The translations under genes were made by a program, and so were the position numbers. Shown here piece by piece: positions 26,034-34,056 of a stretch of DNA of 64,000 nucleotides (the first letter of the stretch is position 1; each line of letters begins with the position of its first letter). The stretch covers positions 36,005-100,004 of the forward strand of contig CAYUET010000010.1 of assembly GCA_964443875.1 (NCBI GenBank), given 5' to 3'. The notes beneath the pieces are model-generated. The model saw only the letters and a program-made list of their open reading frames with translations. It was not told the DNA's origin and ran no database searches. This stretch comes from CAYUET01 sp964443875. GTDB taxonomy: Bacteria; Auribacterota; JAFGBW01.

Positions 26034-26474
26034 ATGAAAATAACATTTAAAGGCGACTACGCGTTAAAAACAGTTCTGGATATTGCCCTTAACTACAATG
26101 GTGAGCTGGCAACGATTCCGGATATGTCTAAACGTCTGGATATTCCCAAAAAATTTCTGGAGCAGATTCTTCTGGATCTTAAAAAAGGGGGATTTGTCAA
26201 CAGCAAGAGGGGCAAGGAAGGTGGATTCTATCTGGCCAAGCCTCCTGCGGAAATCAGGCTTGGGGATGTGGTTCGTTTTATCGACGGCCCTATTGAGCCC
26301 ATCGGATGCGTGAAAGACTGCTATAAGGAATGCAGGGATCTTGACCGTTGTGTATTCAGGAACATATGGAGAAAGGCCTCAGATGCCCTTACGGAAATTG
26401 TGGATAATGTAACTCTTGAAGATCTCGTCAAAGACGTTAACCGCGGCAAAGATGCTCTCAATTACTGTATCTGA
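26034..26474 (+). CDS. Rrf2-family transcription regulator
   Basis: A 146-residue winged-helix regulator with the Rrf2 start MKITFKGDYALKTVLDIAL and wing LKKGGFVNSKRGKEGGFYLAK. Four cysteines (C92, C96, C100, C106) sit in the region where IscR-like members bind an Fe-S cluster, although spacing differs from IscR. Its place after metY suggests control of sulfur or cysteine metabolism, as for CymR, but CymR lacks these cysteines. A strong hairpin follows. Confidence 0.88.
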   Translation: MKITFKGDYALKTVLDIALNYNGELATIPDMSKRLDIPKKFLEQILLDLKKGGFVNSKRGKEGGFYLAKPPAEIRLGDVVRFIDGPIEPIGCVKDCYKECRDLDRCVFRNIWRKASDALTEIVDNVTLEDLVKDVNRGKDALNYCI

Positions 26475-26503
26475 AGCCCAATAGATCATTCTGCAATGAA
26501 ATC

Positions 26504-26540
26504 CTTCAGGCCTAAAAAATTATATTTTTTAAGCCTGAAG
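26504..26540 (+). terminator. Hairpin after metY-rrf2
   Basis: CTTCAGGC and GCCTGAAG frame an A-run/T-run stem, making about 17 paired positions with one mismatch and a 3-nt loop. No T-run follows outside the stem, so termination is likely but not certain. Confidence 0.55.
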
Positions 26541-26616
26541 CACGTTTAAGGATTTGACAAAAATCTTCTCTTGGATCATAAGTATCTAACGTTAAAAAAA
26601 GGATGCTGAATATCTT

Positions 26617-26982
26617 ATGAGAGTCAGAGGATTAAGGGGCGCCATTACGGTGGCGGAGAATTCAAAAGAAGCGATTCTGGAAGGTGCTTCCCTGCTTTTA
26701 AAAACCCTGATCGAGGAAAATGACGTTCCCCTGGAGGAAATCTGTTCTGTTTTTTTTACAGTTACCCCTGATCTCACCAAGGAGTTTCCGGCAAAAGGCG
26801 CTCGACAGATGGGTTTTGAAAATACACCTCTGATCTGCATGACGGAGATTCCCGTGGAAGGGGCTCTCGAAAAGTGCATTCGCATTCTTATTCATTATAA
26901 TACGGAAAAGCTTCAGAAAGAGATCAGACCTGTTTATCTGAGAAATGCTGTAAAATTACGACCCGATCTCAAAAACGACTGA
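26617..26982 (+). CDS. aroH: Chorismate mutase, AroH type
   Basis: Converts chorismate to prephenate for phenylalanine and tyrosine. The 121-residue length and motifs RVRGLRGAITVAENS, DLTKEFPAKGARQMG and RPVYLRNAVKLRPDL match the monofunctional AroH trimer; the arginines that bind substrate are present. Its stop overlaps the ispE start (TGATG). The ribosome-site spacing is long: AAGGA stands 13 nt away and begins a five-codon ORF that ends in an ATGA overlap with aroH. Confidence 0.93.
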   Translation: MRVRGLRGAITVAENSKEAILEGASLLLKTLIEENDVPLEEICSVFFTVTPDLTKEFPAKGARQMGFENTPLICMTEIPVEGALEKCIRILIHYNTEKLQKEIRPVYLRNAVKLRPDLKND

Positions 26983-27851
26983 TGCATCTTTTTTCACCGG
27001 CAAAAATTAATCTTTATCTCGATATTCTGCATAAGAGAACGGACGGATTTCATGAACTGGTGACCCTGATGCATGCTTTGAATTTCGGGGATGATCTTGA
27101 GCTTACCTTTAATGATTCCGGAAAGATTATCCTGAAGTCCGACCACCCCTCCCTCCCTCTGGACAGTACCAATTTAATCTGGAAAGCCATCGATCTTTAT
27201 TACAGACTTTCCGGAGTCCCGTTTAAAGGGATAGAAGTTTTTATAGATAAAAAAATTCCCATTGCCGCAGGGCTTGGGGGAGGTAGTTCAAATGCTGTCA
27301 CCGTATTGAGGGCTCTGGATCAGCACCATGGAAATATCATGGGGATTGAAAAACTGGAGGTTCTGGCCTCTCTTCTGGGCTCGGATACGGTTTTTTTTCT
27401 GGATCCTGGAACCTGGGTATGCGGAGGCAGGGGGGAAAAGAGAATCAAGAAGTTTAAGAGTCAGGAATGGCATTTTGTTCTGATCTTTCCACCCTTTGGC
27501 TGTTCAACTCCTAAGGTCTATTCCCAGTATATTTTAAACTTGACAAACCGCCCTCCAGAAAATAGCTTACAAACACTAGAATCCACCCTGGCGACTGGGA
27601 AAGTCAAGGAACTTGGCGCTCTCGTATATAACAGCTTACAGGATGCAGCATTTAAGAGTTATCCGGAGCTATGGACGCTGGCCCTGGAAATGGAACAAAA
27701 GACCCGTGAAAAGGTTTTTCTGTCTGGTTCAGGTTCAACCCTTTTTATGGTGTTTGACCGCAGGGAAAAGGCTTTGACTATGAAAGAGAGGCTGGAGTCG
27801 GATTTCGAAAAAAATGCTTACGCCGTGGCGCAGACATGGATGGTACAATAA
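26982..27851 (+). CDS. ispE: 4-diphosphocytidyl-2-C-methyl-D-erythritol kinase
   Basis: Fourth step of the MEP isoprenoid pathway (GHMP kinase). The 289-residue protein has K8 in SPAKINLYL, the ATP loop PIAAGLGGGSSNA at 93-105, D135 in LLGSDTVFFL, and the late FLSGSGSTLF motif. It is coupled to aroH and lies 34 nt before the spoVG-like gene. The ispE-spoVG neighbourhood is also seen in Firmicutes. IspF, a later enzyme of the same pathway, is encoded at 41354. Confidence 0.95.
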   Translation: MHLFSPAKINLYLDILHKRTDGFHELVTLMHALNFGDDLELTFNDSGKIILKSDHPSLPLDSTNLIWKAIDLYYRLSGVPFKGIEVFIDKKIPIAAGLGGGSSNAVTVLRALDQHHGNIMGIEKLEVLASLLGSDTVFFLDPGTWVCGGRGEKRIKKFKSQEWHFVLIFPPFGCSTPKVYSQYILNLTNRPPENSLQTLESTLATGKVKELGALVYNSLQDAAFKSYPELWTLALEMEQKTREKVFLSGSGSTLFMVFDRREKALTMKERLESDFEKNAYAVAQTWMVQ

Positions 27852-27885
27852 TAAACGTTGCTCGATTGGAAAGTGAGGAGAAAGC

Positions 27886-28446
27886 ATGGAAATTACTGAA
27901 GTAAGAATCAGTCGCAGAACTGAAGAAGAGGGAAAACTGAAGGGTTATGCAGCAGTCACGTTTGATGATGTTTTTGTGGTTCGCGATCTGAAAATCATCG
28001 AAGGAAAAAAGGGACTTTTTGTTGCCATGCCCAGTCAAAAAATTCAGGCTCCCTGCCCGAAGTGCAAGAAGAAGAATGCAATACGGAGCAAATTCTGCAA
28101 TGATTGCGGAGTGAAGCTTCCCCAGAAAGAAAAAACACGCCGTGAACTTCACAGGGATATTGCACATCCGGTCAATTCGGATATGCGCTCCTATCTTCAA
28201 AAGGTCATCATTGAAGCTTACCAGGCTAATGATACCAAGCCTTATGATGAAAATGAGGGTTATAGGGAGATCTCGGAAGATCAGGATGCTTCGATTGAAG
28301 AGAGCCGTGAAATCAGAGTGGAAAAATCTGTACAGCCGGACGATTATCTTTCCACCCCTTCTCTTGCTCTGGGGGAAAGATCCTCCAAGGCTGAATATTC
28401 CGATGAAGAATCCAGTGAAATTCTGGATACCATTGAAAGAAAATAA
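27886..28446 (+). CDS. spoVG: SpoVG-family protein with inserted zinc ribbon
   Basis: SpoVG is a small nucleic-acid-binding regulator. Here the N-terminal part (1-50: MEITEVRIS, TFDDVFVVRDLKIIEG, GLFVAMPS) and the C-terminal helix part (from HRDIAHPVNSD at 89) are canonical. Residues 53-88, normally a short loop, are replaced by a CPKC...CNDCG zinc ribbon (C57, C60, C71, C74). A disordered acidic tail of about 70 residues follows. At 186 residues it is about twice the usual length. A strong GAGGAGAAAGC ribosome site precedes it. The added ribbon may alter nucleic-acid or partner binding. Confidence 0.88.
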   Translation: MEITEVRISRRTEEEGKLKGYAAVTFDDVFVVRDLKIIEGKKGLFVAMPSQKIQAPCPKCKKKNAIRSKFCNDCGVKLPQKEKTRRELHRDIAHPVNSDMRSYLQKVIIEAYQANDTKPYDENEGYREISEDQDASIEESREIRVEKSVQPDDYLSTPSLALGERSSKAEYSDEESSEILDTIERK

Positions 28447-28459
28447 GCACTCTTTTTAT

Positions 28460-28531
28460 TGGGGTGTCGTCAAGCGGTAAGACTCGGGTTTTTGGAGCCC
28501 GCATTCCTAGGTTCGAATCCTAGCACCCCAG
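28460..28531 (+). tRNA. tRNA-Gln (UUG)
   Basis: Cloverleaf of 72 nt. TGGGGTG pairs with CACCCCA and the discriminator is G. The anticodon loop TTTTGGA between CGGGT and GCCCG gives UUG. The T-arm GGTTCGAATCC is intact. The 3' CCA is not encoded. Confidence 0.96.
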
Positions 28532-28541
28532 CCTATCCCTT

Positions 28542-28576
28542 ATCCTGACTTTTATTTTGAAAGTCAGGATTTTTTT
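28542..28576 (+). terminator. Rho-independent terminator after tRNA-Gln
   Basis: A perfect 11-bp stem ATCCTGACTTT/AAAGTCAGGAT with a 7-nt loop is followed by a run of T residues. It ends the spoVG/tRNA-Gln transcript and rules out an earlier start for the following kinase gene. Confidence 0.9.
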
Positions 28577-28664
28577 GTCCTTCGGCACCATTTTTGCAGT
28601 TTCTGTTGTCATGGAGGATGTTCTCCATTATGATTTATCTCTACATATAAAGGAATGCAACAGA

Positions 28665-30065
28665 ATGAAACTGCATATCAAGCTGATTTTAATTTACGCT
28701 CTGGTTTTTATTGCCACTCTGGCCATTATAGTATTCTCTGATCTTAAGGCTTTTAAAGCTCTGGAGAGAAATGTTCTGACCGGCATTCAGAGGGCCGGAG
28801 AATCGGTTCATAATTCCACACGGCGGATGGTGCTTCAGGGACTTGACAAGTCTTATGCGGAAGATTTAGGCTTTGACTGGGTTTCGCCTTTGTTGCTTCC
28901 GGAAAAAGAGAAAACAAAAGAGAATATACTTCTAAAGGATCCTTCCGAGGGCTGGGAAAAAAACATCCTGGTTCGAGAAGTATTGAAATTTCGGGTTTTA
29001 AACCCGGATCAGCCCCGGATTCAATATGAAATCTGCATTCCCATGATCAAAAATAAAAGGCTTGCAGATCAGTTTCAGACGACGACCTTTGAAATAGATG
29101 ATTTTAAACAGCTTTTAAGCCGGACGCTGATCCGGCATCTTCTGATTTCTTCTTTATGTTTGATTGCCGGCATGCTCATCATTTATTTACTCATCCGGCA
29201 TTTTAACCGTCCTTTGGCCAGGCTTACTGAAGCGGCAAAGGAGGTTTCCAAAGGGAATTTTGCCGTGGAGGTTCAGACAGAGGACCGGGATGAAATAGGA
29301 GCGCTTTCAAAAACTTTCACCATGATGGCAGGAAAAATTTCAGAGCACCGGCAGATGGAGGCCAAGATCCAGGAGCTGGAGAGGAAAAGCCTTCTTTCGG
29401 AAATATCGGCCAGCCTCGCGCATGAAGTCCGCAATCCCCTGAATCTCATTAATCTTACAGCCGACCATCTGCTTACGCAATACGCCCCTGAAGATCCGGA
29501 CAAAAAAGAAGGGTATCAGGAGTTTGTTCAGTCATTGAAAGTACAGGTGGAGCATTTAAACCGCATGGTTGAGGCCATGCTGGCCATGGGCAAACCACCG
29601 AAACTTCAATCCACTGTTTTTGATTTAAAGGATGTTCTGGAGGATCTTTATATTCTTCTCCGTCATAAACTGGAATCCAGAAAAATTCAGATTGAGTTTC
29701 CCAGGGAAGAAAACTATTCTTTTTTCGGGGACTGTGAACAGCTTCGTCTGGTCTTTCTGAATCTTATTTTAAATTCGGTTCAGGCCATGCAGAACAATGG
29801 AATAATTTATATCCGTTTTGAAAAGCGTTTGACGGAGCAGGTGATGCTTTTGTATGTAAGGGATACAGGGCCCGGGATTCCTGAAGAACATTTTACAAAA
29901 ATTTTTGATCCCTATTTTACGACGAGGCCCGATGGTACAGGACTTGGGCTTGCTCTGGTCCGCAGAATTGTAGAAGAGCATGACGGCCGCATTTTTGCCC
30001 GCAATCATGAAGAAGGGGGCGCGGAATTTATTCTCCAGTTTCCCTTAGAAAGGATGAGATCATGA
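28665..30065 (+). CDS. Membrane sensor histidine kinase with HAMP
   Basis: A 466-residue kinase: TM1 at about 5-25, a periplasmic sensor region of about 128 residues, TM2 at about 155-178, HAMP (about 179-232), a coiled linker, HisKA with H253 in SLAHEVRNPL, and an HATPase domain with N370, D400 in DTGPGI and GTGLGL at 424-429. The start is the Met after AAAGGA and before TM1; an upstream in-frame start would fall inside the terminator. Its stop overlaps the regulator start (ATGA). This topology resembles ZraS/AtoS kinases that pair with NtrC-type regulators. It likely senses an envelope signal. Confidence 0.92.
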   Translation: MKLHIKLILIYALVFIATLAIIVFSDLKAFKALERNVLTGIQRAGESVHNSTRRMVLQGLDKSYAEDLGFDWVSPLLLPEKEKTKENILLKDPSEGWEKNILVREVLKFRVLNPDQPRIQYEICIPMIKNKRLADQFQTTTFEIDDFKQLLSRTLIRHLLISSLCLIAGMLIIYLLIRHFNRPLARLTEAAKEVSKGNFAVEVQTEDRDEIGALSKTFTMMAGKISEHRQMEAKIQELERKSLLSEISASLAHEVRNPLNLINLTADHLLTQYAPEDPDKKEGYQEFVQSLKVQVEHLNRMVEAMLAMGKPPKLQSTVFDLKDVLEDLYILLRHKLESRKIQIEFPREENYSFFGDCEQLRLVFLNLILNSVQAMQNNGIIYIRFEKRLTEQVMLLYVRDTGPGIPEEHFTKIFDPYFTTRPDGTGLGLALVRRIVEEHDGRIFARNHEEGGAEFILQFPLERMRS

Positions 30066-31414
30066 GTTCGGTTTTAGTGGTGGATGATCAGCAGGCGCAG
30101 TGCAGGATTATTTCGAGCATTCTGAAAAGCGCAGGCCATGATGTTACTCTGGCTAACAGCGTGGAAGAGGCAATGAAACGCCTGAACGCATCGGAAATGG
30201 ATGTCATCCTCACGGATCTGAGTATGCCCGGGCAATCCGGCATTGATCTTATTGAAAAGGTAAATGCCCGGTCTGAACCTCCGGAAGTCATTGTCATGAC
30301 GGCTTACGCCTCCATAGAAACTGCGGTGAAGGCCATAAGACTTGGGGCTTATGATTATCTGACCAAACCTCTCGATCAGGCAAAGCTTTTAAAAATTCTC
30401 GATCAGGCGATTCAGAAAAAGAATTCAAAAAAAGAAAGTCTTCCTTTCCGCTCAGAGATGAAGGTTCAGCTCAAAGCGGATCTGGTTTCTCAGTCCCCTG
30501 CCATGAAGAGTATCCTGGACATGCTGCCGCGGATTGCAGCCAGTGATTCCACGGTTTTAATCCGGGGGGAATCCGGAACCGGGAAGGAAAAGATTGCACG
30601 GGCGATTCATCTTCTGAGCACCCGGGGGAACCGCACCATGCAGGCGGTTAATTGTGCGGCTTTCCCGGAAAGCCTTCTGGAATCCGAGCTTTTCGGATAT
30701 GAGAAAGGGGCGTTTACCGGCGCTCAGAGTCGTAAAACCGGGATCATTGAAGCCGCCTCTCAAAGCACGCTTTTTCTGGATGAAGTGGCGGATATGCCGC
30801 CCAGCCTTCAGGTGAAGCTTTTGCGGGTGCTTCAGGAAAAAGAGATCCGGCGTCTTGGAAGCACGGAGAATCTTCAGGTGGATTTCAGGCTGGTCACAGC
30901 CACCAACAGGTCTCTGGAGGAACTCATCAAAAACGGAATTTTCAGGGAAGACCTTTATTACCGGTTAAACGTAATTCCCATTCTTTTACCTCCTCTGCGG
31001 GAACGCAGGGAAGACATTGTGCCTTTGATTGAATATTTTCTGGTTAAAAAAAGACTTCAGAAATCCTTTTCAGAAGAGGCTCTGGAAATTTTATCTCGTT
31101 ATTCCTGGCCCGGCAATGTACGTGAGCTTGAAGCCCTGGTGGAGCGTCTTGCCGTCTTATGCCCTTCACAAAAAATAGGACTTAAAGATCTGCCGCCTGA
31201 ACTCCTCTCTGAACATCCGTCTAAAACAGGTTCCGGCCAGTTTCTTCTAGGAGAGCAGGGGGTCCAGTTTGATGATCTTGAAAAACAGATTCTTGTACAG
31301 GCTCTTCAAAGATCAAATGGAGTCATGGCGGACGCTGCCAAGCTTTTAGGTATGACTTACCGGACCTTTCAATACCGCGCACAAAAATTCGGAATCCGCG
31401 AAGCTAAGAATTAA
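30062..31414 (+). CDS. NtrC-family sigma54-dependent response regulator
   Basis: A 450-residue enhancer-binding protein. The receiver domain has D52 (VILTDLSMPG) and K102. The AAA+ domain has Walker A GESGTGKE at 169-176, the sigma54-contacting GAFTGA loop at 216-221, Walker B LFLDEV and the arginine-finger region RLNVIPILLPPLRERREDI. A Fis-type helix-turn-helix (ADAAKLLGMTYRTFQYR) ends the protein. It activates sigma54 promoters when phosphorylated by the upstream kinase. An inverted repeat and a sigma54-like element lie just downstream, before an exported Hsp20. Confidence 0.95.
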   Translation: MSSVLVVDDQQAQCRIISSILKSAGHDVTLANSVEEAMKRLNASEMDVILTDLSMPGQSGIDLIEKVNARSEPPEVIVMTAYASIETAVKAIRLGAYDYLTKPLDQAKLLKILDQAIQKKNSKKESLPFRSEMKVQLKADLVSQSPAMKSILDMLPRIAASDSTVLIRGESGTGKEKIARAIHLLSTRGNRTMQAVNCAAFPESLLESELFGYEKGAFTGAQSRKTGIIEAASQSTLFLDEVADMPPSLQVKLLRVLQEKEIRRLGSTENLQVDFRLVTATNRSLEELIKNGIFREDLYYRLNVIPILLPPLRERREDIVPLIEYFLVKKRLQKSFSEEALEILSRYSWPGNVRELEALVERLAVLCPSQKIGLKDLPPELLSEHPSKTGSGQFLLGEQGVQFDDLEKQILVQALQRSNGVMADAAKLLGMTYRTFQYRAQKFGIREAKN

Positions 31415-31455
31415 CGACCCGAATTTTGCACACAGTGTCAGCTATTCGGGGGCAA
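31411..31455 (-). repeat. Dispersed intergenic repeat, copy 3 (inverted)
   Basis: Reverse orientation of the element at 24282-24325. CCCGAATTTTGC and CTATTCGGGGGC are the two arms, with ACACAGTGT between them. It overlaps the stop codon of the NtrC-type gene. Confidence 0.6.
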
Positions 31456-31519
31456 GTCCGGCTTTGCGTAAAAAGTAATTTCTGCTCCGGAATATAACGG
31501 ATTATTTTTCTGCAAGAGT

Positions 31520-31544
31520 GAGGTTAACGTTTTCGGTTATCCTC
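31520..31544. promoter_or_regulatory. Inverted repeat, candidate enhancer for NtrC-type regulator
   Basis: GAGGTTAAC and GTTATCCTC form an inverted repeat with one internal mismatch. It lies about 120-145 bp upstream of the sigma54-like element, a normal distance for an enhancer-binding protein site. Function is inferred. Confidence 0.45.
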
Positions 31545-31664
31545 ATAACCCAAATCGTATATTTTTGAAGCCTCTGTTGCTCCTGTTTTTTATTTTAAAT
31601 TCTTTCCGTTTTGTAATTCATTTAAAATCAGGTTATTGCATTATTTTTTATAATTATGAGTAGG

Positions 31665-31682
31665 TTGGCACAAAACCTGAAT
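31665..31682 (+). promoter_or_regulatory. Sigma54-like promoter upstream of exported Hsp20
   Basis: TTGGCACAAAACCTGAAT has the -24 GG of TTGGCAC and, exactly 10 nt later, GA where -12 GC is expected, so the match is imperfect. A separate perfect TATAAT (31649-31654) without a good -35 is the alternative start signal. Confidence 0.4.
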
Positions 31683-31755
31683 ATGAAAATATCCTGTAAA
31701 CGATGAATGAGACAGAAGAAAAAGATCAACACCAAGCAACAAATGGAGGGTTAAG

Positions 31756-31863
31756 ATGAGAAGAACGGATAAATGCGAAAAGAGTTTTAATAAGGGCGGT
31801 TTTTTTTACAAGCTTAGGTTCTTTAGAAAAAGAAGGTGCCAGGAAAGACGTTGTGAACGCTGA
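31756..31863 (+). CDS. Small basic cysteine-containing ORF before hsp20
   Basis: A 35-codon ORF with an excellent ribosome site (GGAGGG, 7 nt from ATG). The product starts MRRTDKCEKSFNKGGFF and is very rich in Arg and Lys with three cysteines (7, 28, 33). It ends 42 nt before the Hsp20 start, so the two probably share a transcript. No family is recognised. It could be a functional micropeptide or a translated leader controlling hsp20. Confidence 0.55.
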   Translation: MRRTDKCEKSFNKGGFFYKLRFFRKRRCQERRCER

Positions 31864-31905
31864 AATAAATTAACGCATCAAAGAGAAGACAAAGGAGAAA
31901 ACATC

Positions 31906-32499
31906 ATGAAGATACAATCAAAATATTATTACGCTGGACTTGTTCTTTTAACCGGTATGTTCGGTATCCAGTACCTTTTCAGCGCTCCGGCAGAAGAACA
32001 GAAAGGAAAAATTGAAGAGGCTATTCAAATGAAAGGGCAGGAGGATGATTTTTTCTGTGACAGGGATTTTATCTCCTTTTCTGATTTACGGCCCATGAAT
32101 GAGGCTGTTGCGAGATTTTTTGTCAATCCCTACGGGGGCATGCCGTGCAGAAGTCAGAAGGGAGGTTATTCCTATCTGCCTTCTATGGATATGCAGGAAA
32201 CAGCAAAAGAGTACGTCATCCGTCTGGATGTCCCCGGAATTGACAAAAAGGATCTGCAGATTGAATTCGAAGGAAAAGGGCTGATCATACACGGAAAAAA
32301 ATCCTCGGAGTTGAGTGAAAAGGAAAAGGGAAAAGTGATACGGCAGGAAAGAAATTACGGCGAATTCGCCAGGAAAATTGTTTTGCCCTCACCTGTCAAA
32401 AAGAAGGAAGCAAAAGCCAGCTGTGATAAAGGGGTTCTTACCATCAGGGTTCCCAAGGCAGACAGGCCTGTTGAAGATGTGGTGATTCCGATCGTATAG
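31906..32499 (+). CDS. Exported small heat-shock protein (Hsp20)
   Basis: A 197-residue holdase of the alpha-crystallin family. Residues 1-29 form an export signal or anchor (YYAGLVLLTGMFGIQYLFSAPA). A variable region follows, then the crystallin domain at about 92-184 with LDVPGIDKKDLQIEF and KGVLTIRVPK, and a C-terminal IPI motif. Three cysteines (51, 81, 173) would lie outside the cytosol. Most Hsp20 proteins are cytosolic, so this location is unusual. The upstream two-component system and promoter suggest envelope-stress control. Cleavage versus anchoring is uncertain. Confidence 0.9.
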   Translation: MKIQSKYYYAGLVLLTGMFGIQYLFSAPAEEQKGKIEEAIQMKGQEDDFFCDRDFISFSDLRPMNEAVARFFVNPYGGMPCRSQKGGYSYLPSMDMQETAKEYVIRLDVPGIDKKDLQIEFEGKGLIIHGKKSSELSEKEKGKVIRQERNYGEFARKIVLPSPVKKKEAKASCDKGVLTIRVPKADRPVEDVVIPIV

Positions 32500-32512
32500 A
32501 AAGAATCCTCTG

Positions 32513-32593
32513 CCTCCGCTTTCCCTTAAACGAGCCGGCATCGGGAGTAAGCTTAATGGACAGACAACAAAAGGATGCCAGGGGAAGCGGAGG
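32513..32593 (+). other. Long structured inverted repeat after hsp20
   Basis: CCTCCGCTTTCCCT (32513-32526) and AGGGGAAGCGGAGG (32580-32593) pair over 14 positions with one G.U. Inside, GGCATC and GGATGCC can form a second stem. This makes an extended RNA structure in the hsp20 3' region; it could be a terminator-like stem, an RNA stability element or a small RNA. Confidence 0.45.
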
Positions 32594-32648
32594 TTTCTTA
32601 ATGAGATCTGAAAAGTTGGAATACGTAATTTTATCTTTTTTGTTCAGG

Positions 32649-32673
32649 TATCCCGGAACTTGATTCCGGGATA
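32649..32673. terminator. Hairpin between convergent hsp20 and TPR genes
   Basis: A perfect 10-bp stem TATCCCGGAA/TTCCGGGATA with a 5-nt loop, followed by a second small hairpin (32675-32690). It lies between convergent genes and may serve as a shared terminator. Confidence 0.5.
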
Positions 32674-32747
32674 TCTGTTTTATCAAACAGAAACCTTCGC
32701 CTTTGTTTAGTGGAATGATGAAATTATCCGGATATTATAGATGAGGC

Positions 32748-33815
32748 CTAATTTGTAATCAGCAGATGGGTTTTCCATAAAAGTTCATCGAACTTTTCCC
32801 TTTTAATTTTTTCCAGTTTTTTTACTGTTTTTTTTGCCTTATCCACCCGGTGCTCATTGACGGAAGATTCAGTCCCGTGAATGGAACAGAGCCGCACCGC
32901 GGTTCTATAGCAGAATTCCGCATCCTCCGTTTTTCCGAGTTCCAGGGAGCTTAAGCCCTTAAAATAATAAAGATGAATCCAGGCATCTGTTCCGGTGAAC
33001 GATTTTTCGGAAAGCAGTTTTTCAATACGCTGACTGTCTTCATAAACCTCAAGCCATTTTTTTAAAATCGCATTGATTTCCTGCCGAAAACGCAGACGTA
33101 CGACGGAACGCGGGTATTCCGCAATGTCTTCATTGACAATCCCTAAGGCTTCATCAAAAAATTTTTCATTGACCAGCGCCCGTACCAGAGCGCTGCGCGC
33201 TTCTGATTTCCCATAGATTCCCTTTTTTGAAACAAGACGCAGATAATCGAGTCCGAGTTTTTTTTCCTTCTGCCTGCCACCGAAGACATAAAGAAAAGGA
33301 GCCTTTACGGATTTCCAGTAATAGTAGCATCCGAGTCCGTAATAAACATCCCAGAGATCAGGGTTCAGGATGTAAGCTTTTTTAATATGGCGGACCGCGC
33401 TTAAGACATCCATAAAAACGGAGAAGGCATTTTTTGTCCGGAAGGTATGAAGACCTGAATACCCAATGATCCCTCCGAGATAGAAATATCCTTCCGGATC
33501 AGAAGGATTGGTTTTGTGGAAGGTCTCTGCCGTGTGGGTGCCTTTTTGAAGAAGCCGCAGGAATTCTTTTTCCCCATAATCGGTCATATAGTCCACCTGG
33601 ATTTTTTCAATAATGGCAATCTGGAAAAATAAGGGAAGAGGGTGGTCCGGGTAATTTTTTTCAAGTTCCTGAAAATAATCCAGGGCTTCCAGAAGATTAT
33701 CATTGTAGGCCAGCTCGGCCCCCAGAGAAATTTTCTTTTGAAGGCTTTCTGTCTCGGAACTTAAGACAGGAAGGGAAATCAGTAAAAGAAAGAAAACTGT
33801 TGAAAAAATTTTCAT
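32748..33815 (-). CDS. Exported TPR-repeat protein
   Basis: A 355-residue protein with a signal peptide (MKIFSTVFFLLLISLPVLSS) and several tetratricopeptide-like helical pairs (LLEALDYFQELEKNYPDHPL, DPEGYFYLGGI, WDVYYGLGCYYYWKS, FFDEALGIVNEDIAEYP, GLSSLELGKTEDAEFCYRTA). No catalytic motif is visible, so it is likely a periplasmic scaffold. The ATG was preferred to a TTG one codon upstream. It stands alone on its strand. Confidence 0.8.
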   Translation of the reverse strand: MKIFSTVFFLLLISLPVLSSETESLQKKISLGAELAYNDNLLEALDYFQELEKNYPDHPLPLFFQIAIIEKIQVDYMTDYGEKEFLRLLQKGTHTAETFHKTNPSDPEGYFYLGGIIGYSGLHTFRTKNAFSVFMDVLSAVRHIKKAYILNPDLWDVYYGLGCYYYWKSVKAPFLYVFGGRQKEKKLGLDYLRLVSKKGIYGKSEARSALVRALVNEKFFDEALGIVNEDIAEYPRSVVRLRFRQEINAILKKWLEVYEDSQRIEKLLSEKSFTGTDAWIHLYYFKGLSSLELGKTEDAEFCYRTAVRLCSIHGTESSVNEHRVDKAKKTVKKLEKIKREKFDELLWKTHLLITN

Positions 33816-34056
33816 CAACTCATATTCCGGATATTTTTGGGATTACAGATCAGTCTGAACTGCTTTTACCATAAAACAGAAGGAGGGAGAAAGCAACCCT
33901 AAAAAGATCCGAAGCCTCGTGTGAAGCTGCAGAAAACAGGAATATTTAGGGAAATAACAAAAGTCCTTATTCTCAATTTGCCAAAAACAAGAATGTGTGT
34001 AATAATAATGCTCTGAATTTCAATGGAAAATGAATGATTTTAAAGAAATGAGCAGA

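Noticed and set aside
28557..28664. Longer N-terminus for the membrane histidine kinase
   Set aside because: The extension begins inside the tRNA-Gln terminator and has no ribosome site; the Met at 28665 precedes a membrane span.
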